Shown here: positions 1-10,800 of the stretch, piece after piece
Position numbering within the stretch: the first letter of the stretch is position 1
Layout of the letters: each line of letters starts with the position of its first letter
DNA from: Hyaloperonospora brassicae
Taxonomy: Eukaryota > Oomycota > Peronosporomycetes > Peronosporales > Peronosporaceae
Assembly (NCBI GenBank): GCA_947650285.1
Contig: CANTFL010000816.1
Coordinates: forward strand, 7,501 to 37,500
Direction: 5' to 3'
DNA length: 30,000 bases
Notes under the pieces: generated by a model
Databases searched by the model: none
The model's input: the letters and a program-made list of their open reading frames with translations, nothing else
What the model was told of the DNA's origin: nothing
Position numbers and translations under genes: made by a program

Positions 1-3000
1 GTTGCAAGCTTTAGTACGAGAGTGTAACAAGGTAGACCAACGTGCTACGAGTGTTATGCAGTGCTTTTGCGAGTATCTTATTGTCTTGGTGCGCTCGAAA
101 GAGAATGCGCTAAGTATTGGTGCTATTGTTTTCTGAGCCAAATTGGAAGATTTTAGTATCGGTTTTTATAATAGGGAAAAGTGAAAGCTAAGTTCTGCTA
201 TTGTTTGCGAGCCAAAAGGTTGCAAGCTTTAGTACGAGAGTGTAACAAGGTAGACCAACGTGCTACGAGTGTTATGCAGTGCTTTTGCGAGTATCTTATT
301 GTCTTGGTGCGCTCGAAAGAGAATGCGCTAAGTATTGGTGCTATTGTTTTCTGAGCCAAATTGGAAGATTTTAGTATCGGTTTTTATAATAGGGAAAAGT
401 GAAAGCTAAGTTCTGCTATTGTTTGCGAGCCAAAAGGTTGCAAGCTTTAGTACGAGAGTGTAACAAGGTAGACCAACGTGCTACGAGTGTTATGCAGTGC
501 TTTTGCGAGTATCTTATTGTCTTGGTGCGCTCGAAAGAGAATGCGCTAAGTATTGGTGCTATTGTTTTCTGAGCCAAATTGGAAGATTTTAGTATCGGTT
601 TTTATAATAGGGAAAAGTGAAAGCTAAGTTCTGCTATTGTTTGCGAGCCAAAAGGTTGCAAGCTTTAGTACGAGAGTGTAACAAGGTAGACCAACGTGCT
701 ACGAGTGTTATGCAGTGCTTTTGCGAGTATCTTATTGTCTTGGTGCGCTCGAAAGAGAATGCGCTAAGTATTGGTGCTATTGTTTTCTGAGCCAAATTGG
801 AAGATTTTAGTATCGGTTTTTATAATAGGGAAAAGTGAAAGCTAAGTTCTGCTATTGTTTGCGAGCCAAAAGGTTGCAAGCTTTAGTACGAGAGTGTAAC
901 AAGGTAGACCAACGTGCTACGAGTGTTATGCAGTGCTTTTGCGAGTATCTTATTGTCTTGGTGCGCTCGAAAGAGAATGCGCTAAGTATTGGTGCTATTG
1001 TTTTCTGAGCCAAATTGGAAGATTTTAGTATCGGTTTTTATAATAGGGAAAAGTGAAAGCTAAGTTCTGCTATTGTTTGCGAGCCAAAAGGTTGCAAGCT
1101 TTAGTACGAGAGTGTAACAAGGTAGACCAACGTGCTACGAGTGTTATGCAGTGCTTTTGCGAGTATCTTATTGTCTTGGTGCGCTCGAAAGAGAATGCGC
1201 TAAGTATTGGTGCTATTGTTTTCTGAGCCAAATTGGAAGATTTTAGTATCGGTTTTTATAATAGGGAAAAGTGAAAGCTAAGTTCTGCTATTGTTTGCGA
1301 GCCAAAAGGTTGCAAGCTTTAGTACGAGAGTGTAACAAGGTAGACCAACGTGCTACGAGTGTTATGCAGTGCTTTTGCGAGTATCTTATTGTCTTGGTGC
1401 GCTCGAAAGAGAATGCGCTAAGTATTGGTGCTATTGTTTTCTGAGCCAAATTGGAAGATTTTAGTATCGGTTTTTATAATAGGGAAAAGTGAAAGCTAAG
1501 TTCTGCTATTGTTTGCGAGCCAAAAGGTTGCAAGCTTTAGTACGAGAGTGTAACAAGGTAGACCAACGTGCTACGAGTGTTATGCAGTGCTTTTGCGAGT
1601 ATCTTATTGTCTTGGTGCGCTCGAAAGAGAATGCGCTAAGTATTGGTGCTATTGTTTTCTGAGCCAAATTGGAAGATTTTAGTATCGGTTTTTATAATAG
1701 GGAAAAGTGAAAGCTAAGTTCTGCTATTGTTTGCGAGCCAAAAGGTTGCAAGCTTTAGTACGAGAGTGTAACAAGGTAGACCAACGTGCTACGAGTGTTA
1801 TGCAGTGCTTTTGCGAGTATCTTATTGTCTTGGTGCGCTCGAAAGAGAATGCGCTAAGTATTGGTGCTATTGTTTTCTGAGCCAAATTGGAAGATTTTAG
1901 TATCGGTTTTTATAATAGGGAAAAGTGAAAGCTAAGTTCTGCTATTGTTTGCGAGCCAAAAGGTTGCAAGCTTTAGTACGAGAGTGTAACAAGGTAGACC
2001 AACGTGCTACGAGTGTTATGCAGTGCTTTTGCGAGTATCTTATTGTCTTGGTGCGCTCGAAAGAGAATGCGCTAAGTATTGGTGCTATTGTTTTCTGAGC
2101 CAAATTGGAAGATTTTAGTATCGGTTTTTATAATAGGGAAAAGTGAAAGCTAAGTTCTGCTATTGTTTGCGAGCCAAAAGGTTGCAAGCTTTAGTACGAG
2201 AGTGTAACAAGGTAGACCAACGTGCTACGAGTGTTATGCAGTGCTTTTGCGAGTATCTTATTGTCTTGGTGCGCTCGAAAGAGAATGCGCTAAGTATTGG
2301 TGCTATTGTTTTCTGAGCCAAATTGGAAGATTTTAGTATCGGTTTTTATAATAGGGAAAAGTGAAAGCTAAGTTCTGCTATTGTTTGCGAGCCAAAAGGT
2401 TGCAAGCTTTAGTACGAGAGTGTAACAAGGTAGACCAACGTGCTACGAGTGTTATGCAGTGCTTTTGCGAGTATCTTATTGTCTTGGTGCGCTCGAAAGA
2501 GAATGCGCTAAGTATTGGTGCTATTGTTTTCTGAGCCAAATTGGAAGATTTTAGTATCGGTTTTTATAATAGGGAAAAGTGAAAGCTAAGTTCTGCTATT
2601 GTTTGCGAGCCAAAAGGTTGCAAGCTTTAGTACGAGAGTGTAACAAGGTAGACCAACGTGCTACGAGTGTTATGCAGTGCTTTTGCGAGTATCTTATTGT
2701 CTTGGTGCGCTCGAAAGAGAATGCGCTAAGTATTGGTGCTATTGTTTTCTGAGCCAAATTGGAAGATTTTAGTATCGGTTTTTATAATAGGGAAAAGTGA
2801 AAGCTAAGTTCTGCTATTGTTTGCGAGCCAAAAGGTTGCAAGCTTTAGTACGAGAGTGTAACAAGGTAGACCAACGTGCTACGAGTGTTATGCAGTGCTT
2901 TTGCGAGTATCTTATTGTCTTGGTGCGCTCGAAAGAGAATGCGCTAAGTATTGGTGCTATTGTTTTCTGAGCCAAATTGGAAGATTTTAGTATCGGTTTT

Positions 3001-5109
3001 TATAATAGGGAAAAGTGAAAGCTAAGTTCTGCTATTGTTTGCGAGCCAAAAGGTTGCAAGCTTTAGTACGAGAGTGTAACAAGGTAGACCAACGTGCTAC
3101 GAGTGTTATGCAGTGCTTTTGCGAGTATCTTATTGTCTTGGTGCGCTCGAAAGAGAATGCGCTAAGTATTGGTGCTATTGTTTTCTGAGCCAAATTGGAA
3201 GATTTTAGTATCGGTTTTTATAATAGGGAAAAGTGAAAGCTAAGTTCTGCTATTGTTTGCGAGCCAAAAGGTTGCAAGCTTTAGTACGAGAGTGTAACAA
3301 GGTAGACCAACGTGCTACGAGTGTTATGCAGTGCTTTTGCGAGTATCTTATTGTCTTGGTGCGCTCGAAAGAGAATGCGCTAAGTATTGGTGCTATTGTT
3401 TTCTGAGCCAAATTGGAAGATTTTAGTATCGGTTTTTATAATAGGGAAAAGTGAAAGCTAAGTTCTGCTATTGTTTGCGAGCCAAAAGGTTGCAAGCTTT
3501 AGTACGAGAGTGTAACAAGGTAGACCAACGTGCTACGAGTGTTATGCAGTGCTTTTGCGAGTATCTTATTGTCTTGGTGCGCTCGAAAGAGAATGCGCTA
3601 AGTATTGGTGCTATTGTTTTCTGAGCCAAATTGGAAGATTTTAGTATCGGTTTTTATAATAGGGAAAAGTGAAAGCTAAGTTCTGCTATTGTTTGCGAGC
3701 CAAAAGGTTGCAAGCTTTAGTACGAGAGTGTAACAAGGTAGACCAACGTGCTACGAGTGTTATGCAGTGCTTTTGCGAGTATCTTATTGTCTTGGTGCGC
3801 TCGAAAGAGAATGCGCTAAGTATTGGTGCTATTGTTTTCTGAGCCAAATTGGAAGATTTTAGTATCGGTTTTTATAATAGGGAAAAGTGAAAGCTAAGTT
3901 CTGCTATTGTTTGCGAGCCAAAAGGTTGCAAGCTTTAGTACGAGAGTGTAACAAGGTAGACCAACGTGCTACGAGTGTTATGCAGTGCTTTTGCGAGTAT
4001 CTTATTGTCTTGGTGCGCTCGAAAGAGAATGCGCTAAGTATTGGTGCTATTGTTTTCTGAGCCAAATTGGAAGATTTTAGTATCGGTTTTTATAATAGGG
4101 AAAAGTGAAAGCTAAGTTCTGCTATTGTTTGCGAGCCAAAAGGTTGCAAGCTTTAGTACGAGAGTGTAACAAGGTAGACCAACGTGCTACGAGTGTTATG
4201 CAGTGCTTTTGCGAGTATCTTATTGTCTTGGTGCGCTCGAAAGAGAATGCGCTAAGTATTGGTGCTATTGTTTTCTGAGCCAAATTGGAAGATTTTAGTA
4301 TCGGTTTTTATAATAGGGAAAAGTGAAAGCTAAGTTCTGCTATTGTTTGCGAGCCAAAAGGTTGCAAGCTTTAGTACGAGAGTGTAACAAGGTAGACCAA
4401 CGTGCTACGAGTGTTATGCAGTGCTTTTGCGAGTATCTTATTGTCTTGGTGCGCTCGAAAGAGAATGCGCTAAGTATTGGTGCTATTGTTTTCTGAGCCA
4501 AATTGGAAGATTTTAGTATCGGTTTTTATAATAGGGAAAAGTGAAAGCTAAGTTCTGCTATTGTTTGCGAGCCAAAAGGTTGCAAGCTTTAGTACGAGAG
4601 TGTAACAAGGTAGACCAACGTGCTACGAGTGTTATGCAGTGCTTTTGCGAGTATCTTATTGTCTTGGTGCGCTCGAAAGAGAATGCGCTAAGTATTGGTG
4701 CTATTGTTTTCTGAGCCAAATTGGAAGATTTTAGTATCGGTTTTTATAATAGGGAAAAGTGAAAGCTAAGTTCTGCTATTGTTTGCGAGCCAAAAGGTTG
4801 CAAGCTTTAGTACGAGAGTGTAACAAGGTAGACCAACGTGCTACGAGTGTTATGCAGTGCTTTTGCGAGTATCTTATTGTCTTGGTGCGCTCGAAAGAGA
4901 ATGCGCTAAGTATTGGTGCTATTGTTTTCTGAGCCAAATTGGAAGATTTTAGTATCGGTTTTTATAATAGGGAAAAGTGAAAGCTAAGTTCTGCTATTGT
5001 TTGCGAGCCAAAAGGTTGCAAGCTTTAGTACGAGAGTGTAACAAGGTAGACCAACGTGCTACGAGTGTTATGCAGTGCTTTTGCGAGTATCTTATTGTCT
5101 TGGTGCGCT
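1..5109. repeat. 218-bp satellite array, 23.4 units
   Basis: The motif beginning GTTGCAAGCTTTAG recurs at 1, 219, 437 and so on to 5015, an exact period of 218 bp. There are 23 complete units and a 95-bp partial unit that breaks off at 5109. I saw no mismatch or indel between units by eye. No open frame of 60 codons exists on either strand and there are no spacers, so this is neither a gene nor a CRISPR. The left end is cut by the window, so the array is longer than seen. Homogeneity implies very recent amplification, ongoing gene conversion, or an assembly that copied one unit. Confidence 0.98.
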
Positions 5110-5175
5110 GCTGGTGTAGTGGTTTAGTACGCTAACGTTAAAGACTCTGATTGTGATTCGAGCCACCCGGGACAA
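5105..5175 (+). other. tRNA-like segment with Pol III box A and box B (tRNA-derived SINE head or decayed tRNA)
   Basis: TGGTGTAGTGG at 5112-5122 fits the eukaryotic tRNA box A consensus (TRGYNNARNNG) at every position. GATTCGAGCC at 5155-5164 is a good box B (GATTCGANYCC-like). Their 43-bp spacing is that of a tRNA without a long intron. The sequence that would form the acceptor stem (around GCGCTGC on the 5' side) does not pair with the 3' side, so this is not a working tRNA as written. It sits exactly where the satellite breaks off and just before the LINE 5' palindrome. A tRNA-derived SINE remnant is the likeliest reading. Confidence 0.5.
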
Positions 5176-5662
5176 AAATCAGAGTAACTCGGAAATGACG
5201 AATAGCCGAACCATCGAACCCAATAACCTCTGGGCGATGATGTCTGAATAAGTATAATCTGACGAAATCAACCAGATTTGCCCTCCAATTCCGAATGTAC
5301 CTCGTCGTGCACAAGTGACTGTCACACTGCACTCGCTTTTTCGAAGCTACAACCCCTCAGCGCTTCGCCTTTCCCGCTAGTCGTCCCATGTGGAAATTAC
5401 CACCGTAGGCGGAAAGACTAGACCAAAGAAGGAGGGTAGAGGGACGACTAGCGGGAAAGGCGAAGCGCTGAGGGGTTGTAGCTTCGAAAAAGCGAGTGCA
5501 GTGTGACAGTCACTTGTGCACGACGAGGTACATTCGGAATTGGAGGGCAAATCTGGTTGATTTCGTCACATTATACTTATTCAGACATCATCGCCCAGAG
5601 GTTATTGGGTTCGATGGTTCGGCTATTCGTCATTTCCGAGTTACTCGATTTTTGTCCCCGGG
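5166..5662. repeat. 222-bp inverted repeat (palindrome) with 53-bp spacer
   Basis: The left arm (5166-5387) and right arm (5441-5662) are reverse complements, with about three differences: one substitution near 5256 and small indels near the outer ends. The spacer is 5388-5440. Positions from about 5268 to 5387 of the left arm match, in sense orientation, the 5' leader of the LINE copies at 14291 and 22285. The arm therefore covers the LINE 5' end plus about 100 bp of upstream flank. The right arm is an inverted second copy lying inside the leader, before the ORF1 start at 5741. Because the arms are almost identical while the LINE is badly decayed, the inversion-duplication is young. Confidence 0.95.
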
Positions 5663-5740
5663 TTTTCCTGGTTTCGTCTCTTCGTCCCCGGTTTTGCCTA
5701 TCCCCGTCGTGCTCTCGTCACCGCTAAAGCCTCTTCAGCC

Positions 5741-7863
5741 ATGTCTCCTGCGGCTGTCTCTCTCCCACCGGCTGGTTCTGCACCGCCTGCACCATTCTCA
5801 CCAACCGGTGGGGCCGTTAGCAACGATCCCTCTCCCGCACCATCTGGACATGGGAGTGGTCACCCCGGAGTCTCTGGTGCACCATCTGGTGGAGGCGGGG
5901 CCCGCTATGCTACCTCTGCCGCACCATCTGGTGGCGGCGGGGGCCGCAACGCTCTCTCTGCCGCGTCTTTCGGTCGTAACGCTGGCTGTATCTACCTCAC
6001 GGCCACGAAACGTGGGCGTGGCAATGGCTCCATCCTACCGTCTTCTGCGTCACCGCCCCGCCGTCTAAGCCTCTATGTACATGCGGACTCTCTCTTCCAG
6101 GCTCTGGAAGAAGCCGCGGCCCGCAATGCTCCAACCTCGAAATTTAGGGCGATCGCCACGCGAGACGTTCAACGCGCTCGCGTCGCGGTGTCCGAAAAGC
6201 TCAAGATTTTTATTCTTTGCGGCGCCGTCGCTAGCTCAAGTATTTTGGACGAGATCATGCTCGTTATCACATGGAAAATCAGACGGCCCTCTGGAAAGAC
6301 TCTCTTCCGACGCTCTGCATTTTCATGCGCATCCCGTCTAAAGTCATCCGTTTTACGTGCACGTCCCGAGACGTGGCCGTCAATCTGGGTGGCTCGACGG
6401 TTTGCATTTTTAGTGGCATGCATATCATCAAGAAGTTCAGCCTCTACGAGCGGTTGTACAACCTAAACTTGACCAGGACCCCTTCCGACTTGGACGACAC
6501 TATCATCTACGACTTTTTTGCCAGCCGCGGGCTCTACGTCCTCATTAATGCGATCCGCCAAGTTGGTGGGATGATCTCCCGCGATTGCACGATCGAATGC
6601 TCGACTCAGGACTTCCCTGCTGCGCTTCTGCTCTCGGACGGTTCTGCCATCCGCGTATTCTTTTTCGACGGATTATATGAGCCTGTGTTTGTGCACCACA
6701 AATAGCGCTCGCTCAATACGAAGAACCTTCTCTTGTCCAGCACGACCTGCTGCGCTGAGCAGCGGCTGCGGCACGCGGGGCTGCCCTAGGAACTACGAAG
6801 TCTGCCGCTTCGCCTGAGCATCCCTCCGACTCGACTCCGGAGGGCTCTTCTACGGCAGCCTTCCCCTTGAATGCCGCTGGCGCGAGCGGGTTCCCCGTCC
6901 CCCTCTAGATGCGGACAACATCCGTCTCGATATCGTCAAACCCGATGCCACAACATCTCTGCTGGAATGGACGACCGTCAACCGTGCCATTGTATGTTCC
7001 ACAGACCATTTTCGCCCTCCTACTACTGCGGTTGCCTGCCCCGCCACGATCGACGTTGATGAGCGGGTGGTCTTTGGCATCCCTGCTCCTCCTACTGAAT
7101 TCGAGTTGGCGTTAGCCGATGACTGCGACGACGTGGATGTCGACGATTTTATCGGTGACTCCGACGCGGTCTCACCAGTGACGCCTTCGCTCGAAGTGGG
7201 ACAGCTTATTTCGTCGTGCTCCCTTCTTACCGTGAACCGAGCTAAATGAGACGCTCCCGCTTCCAGAGCTTTGATACGAAGGCCAAGTTTGACTTACTCG
7301 CATCCGGTGACCAGGAGTCTCGTCTTGACTATATTACGACTCAGCCTCTCGTGTTGACCCCGACCCTTCGCGAGGTCAACGCGACTACTTCTCGAGTTCT
7401 GATCGAACACGCTGTCCTCCGCGCCTATTGTACGTTCCCTGCGTCGATTCACACCACGGCCCGTCAATTTGCGCCTCACTTAAAGGTGGACTTTCCGGAT
7501 GAAAGCACTAGTGCCGCGGACATTCTCGCGCATGTCTATCCATCGCTGCCGCTCCGAGAGTCGGTCCAAGACTATGCGTCCGTCGACCTCTTCTTCCGCA
7601 CTCACGCGACCAGGATCTACAATGACCCGTTCAAGGTCGCGGCGGTCACCGGGATCAGTGCCTTCGACTGCCTGCCGCACTCCGACTTTATCCTATAGTC
7701 GGACGACGTGCTCTCGGCTCTCTGTCACATTGACATCCCAGACCTATTTGACGGCTCCCTCCCCGCACACGTGGAGTCATCGATTGCTCTCATTTGCTCG
7801 ACGTCCGACGACAACATGGACTCCGACGAAGAATCCTCCCCCAAAGACATGCAAACTCTCTAA
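5741..7863 (+). pseudogene. LINE copy 1 ORF1 (Gag-like nucleic-acid-binding protein), broken
   Basis: The chosen start (ATG 5741) gives a Pro/Ser/Gly-rich N-terminus with three 14-residue repeats. A conserved block follows, containing YVHADSLFQALEEAA and TRDVQRARVAV. A one-base deletion near 6268 moves the frame; it resumes at 6271 and runs to a TAG after the HHK motif at about 6705. From about 6450 to 6690 the pattern LYNLNLTR, an acidic helix, then RDCTIEC-type strand resembles an RRM fold (inference). The rest reads GIPAPPTEFELA, an acidic DDCDDVDVDD segment, and a helical domain (7246-7700). A missing base at 7246 creates an ATGA overlap, and TAG at 7696 replaces a TGG seen in copies 2 and 3. 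ORF1 ends at TAA 7861-7863. Such proteins bind element RNA; this one cannot be made as written. Confidence 0.8.
5837..5962 (+). repeat. 42-bp in-frame tandem repeat encoding APSGGGG-type units
   Basis: GCACCATCTGG recurs at 5837, 5879 and 5921, a 42-bp period, so each unit is 14 codons and preserves the reading frame. Encoded units begin APSGHGSG, APSGGGGA and APSGGGGG. Copies 2 and 3 of the LINE lack this array at the same place, so it expanded in copy 1 only and lengthens its flexible N-terminal linker. Confidence 0.85.
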
Positions 7864-10800
7864 TTTACATTGGGCTCTCACAGGCGTCTTCGTTAACATC
7901 AACGGGATCAACTCGCCGACACAACACCTCTTCTCTCAGCTTTTTTCCACGTATTCCGTGATCGATCTTCAAGAAACCAAGCTCAGCTCTTAGGATTCTG
8001 TCAAGAGCGCCGACTACTTCATCTACTCCATTGACTCTAAGGTCACCACATTCTGGTCTGATGGCCCTGATTCCATTAATTCAGGGTCTCGTGGACAGGA
8101 CGGGGTGGGGCTGTTCTTCCGCGGGGATCATCCATTCTATTCGGTGCACGATGTCACCGACCAGTTTGTTACGGACCCCCATCCTTTATCACTGATACTT
8201 TGTGATTGAGGCGAAGATCGGCCACCTCCGCATGTTTTTTTATGTGGTTTAAGCTCCGGTTCTGGGCGAGACTCGGCTTTCTTTTCTCAATACATTGCCT
8301 CACACCTTTCCGGAGGGCGCCCACCTCATGGTGCTGGGTGACTTCAATGTAACCATCGACTCTTCGCTCGACGAGTTGGAGGCAACCCGTACTTCGGCTG
8401 GCCGTACTGAATTACTGTCTTGGCAGCTGCGTCTTGGGGTGATCGACGCTTGGCGGGCTTCTCATCCCGTTCTCTGAGAATTTACAGGTACCGGTCGACG
8501 CAACCGCATTGAATATGGACTCGCGTCGACTGAGCTTCTTAAAGATTACCTAGTTAGCATTACCCACGTCACTGACACTGTCTGGCATCATACTAACCAC
8601 CTTCCCGTGGCATTGACCCTCCAGCACCCGCTCCACCCTGTGCGCTCTCGACTACCATGGAAGTGTACTGCTTGGCTGTTTAAGCACCCGGTCGTGACGT
8701 CCGTTCTCGATCGCACGCTTTAAGCTTCGTGGTCCCGCCTTCGCACTGCGATAAAAATGAACTCAGGCGCGGTGTTCGACGAGCACAAGCACGCGGATGC
8801 CATCTTCTTTCGTCAGATGTTCCACGAGCTCAAAAATTCGGACGCCGCCGTGGAGCGGGCTCTTACACAAGCAGTACATGACGCCAAACTCGCTTTTGCT
8901 AGGGCGGAGTCTGCAGAGACTTCTACTGCCCTTTAGAGCGCCCAAAATGAACTCAAGGAGCACAAAATACACTATGCCGCGAGGTGCGCAGCGGCTTACC
9001 TTGACAGTACCGTGAGTGATGGGGAAACTGGGCCGTCACATTTCTTCCGTTTCCATACTACGGTTGACTTGCGAGTGTCCATCCCCAGTTCTTCCCGCCT
9101 GGACGGCACGACCACTACGGATCCTGATGAAATGGCTGAGATCCATCGCCGTTACTGGGGATGGCAAAATCGCAGCCCCTCTCGCGATATACTTCCAACG
9201 CTCCCGCTTTCGTATTCATAACCTCTGAAATTGCTTAAGCTACTCAAGCATACTACTGCACGGATCCCTTCCGCGTCCTGTCTCCATCTTGACGCGCCAA
9301 TGACGGCGAACGACTTCTACTGGGCTATCACGACGTCCCCGAAAGACCGGTCCAGCGGCCTCGACGGCTTGCCGATCGAGTAGTATCAGCTCTCGCTTTA
9401 CAAATGGGCTTAAGTTTTCGATATTGTCTATGCTAACCAACTGCAGCAGGGGCGTATGACAAATTTCAGCGTCGAGATTCGCTCCCGCTTTAATTAGAAA
9501 GGGGATCGGCGTGACCACGCTAATTACCGCCCCATCACACTGCTAAACCATGACGCCAAACTGGGACCAGAAATTCTGGCTCATCGTTTACGCAGCATCC
9601 TTCCACTGGTACTTTACGGCGACCAAACTGGATTCGTTTCCGGGCGTTCTATCCGACACTCGCTCGCTCGGTTCCAAGACCTTCAACAATTATGTTCATC
9701 TTCCGGCCGGACACACTCGGGCGCTGTCCTTCTTGACTTCGTTAAGGCTTTTGAAAGCGTTCTCTGGCCGGCTTTCAGCCTTGTGCTTGGGCACATGAGT
9801 TTCGGCCTTTAATTTCAACATGCTATCTAGACCTTCTACTTCGGGACACTAGTTACTGTTATGGTCAATGGTCGGTCCAGTCAATTTTCGAGCTTGGATG
9901 TGGCGTCGGCCAGGGAGACCCAATTTCACCAGCTTTTTTCGTTCTCCTCATTGAGCCCATATTCAATGTTCCATGATTAATTACCTCCGCGCTTCCATAG
10001 GTCACCTAGGGATTAATGTCCCCACGGATCCGGAACGTCACCTTTTGCTTGCATTTGCCGATGATTGCACAGGCTTGCTCGACGACTTGGTGAATGCTCC
10101 ACTCTTTATGCGGACTGTCCGGCAGTACGCCGATGCTGCGGGTTTCGTTTAAGCATTTAGAAGACGAAGATCCTTCCCTTCACAGCTTGTGACCCGGCCC
10201 TCCGTGGTCATCTTCACAGTCTCAGTTACTAGGTGGTTGAATTTGCCGAATGCACGACATTGCTCGGGGTGTCGCATATCCCGTGCCTTCCGGTCAGCCG
10301 TCGCTACGACCGGATCATACTTCTTTTGGTTACCCGTTGCCTTCTATGGCGATACCGCGCACGTTCACTTCGCAGTCGAGCTGTAATTCTGCAGACTATC
10401 GTGATCCAGCTGCTACGGTATACCGCGGCAGTGACGCCTCTGCCCCCTGCTGTGGCTACGCAAGTCACGATGCTTTGCAAAGCTTTCCTTATCAAACGCT
10501 TTATTTCTGCATCTGCGTCTGTTCGGGGACCAATGGCGGATGAATGTATTTACTGGCCAGATTCACGGGGTGGCCTGGGCTTACCCGACGTCACCATTGT
10601 TGCTCAGACCTTAATACTCTGCTCCCTACGTGATGCCGTTTCTTCTGCTGGGTTTCCGTCCCGAGTCTCGAGGTAGTCGGCACCTAATTTTACTCTTTTC
10701 AAGGTAATTTTAGGCCGCTCGGGCGCGGGCTTCGACATCCTTTACCGTCCTATTCCGCGATCGGTCGCGCCTCCCAGGGTGGATTCTATTGGGACTATTT

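Noticed and set aside
1..5109. CRISPR array
   Set aside because: The whole 218-bp unit repeats without variable spacers, no cas genes are present and the context is eukaryotic.
5105..5175. Functional tRNA gene
   Set aside because: Box A and box B are good but the acceptor stem does not pair and no clear anticodon stem forms.
5138..5332. Minus-strand protein-coding frame sharing its N-terminus with a plus-strand frame at 5496
   Set aside because: The shared peptide is only the two arms of the palindrome read on opposite strands; it is leader sequence, not a gene.
7246..7249. ATGA stop-start overlap as a real ORF1/ORF2 coupling site in copy 1
   Set aside because: Copies 2 and 3 read straight through this point in one frame (RTEMKRSRF and RTKMKHSRF); copy 1 simply lacks one base.
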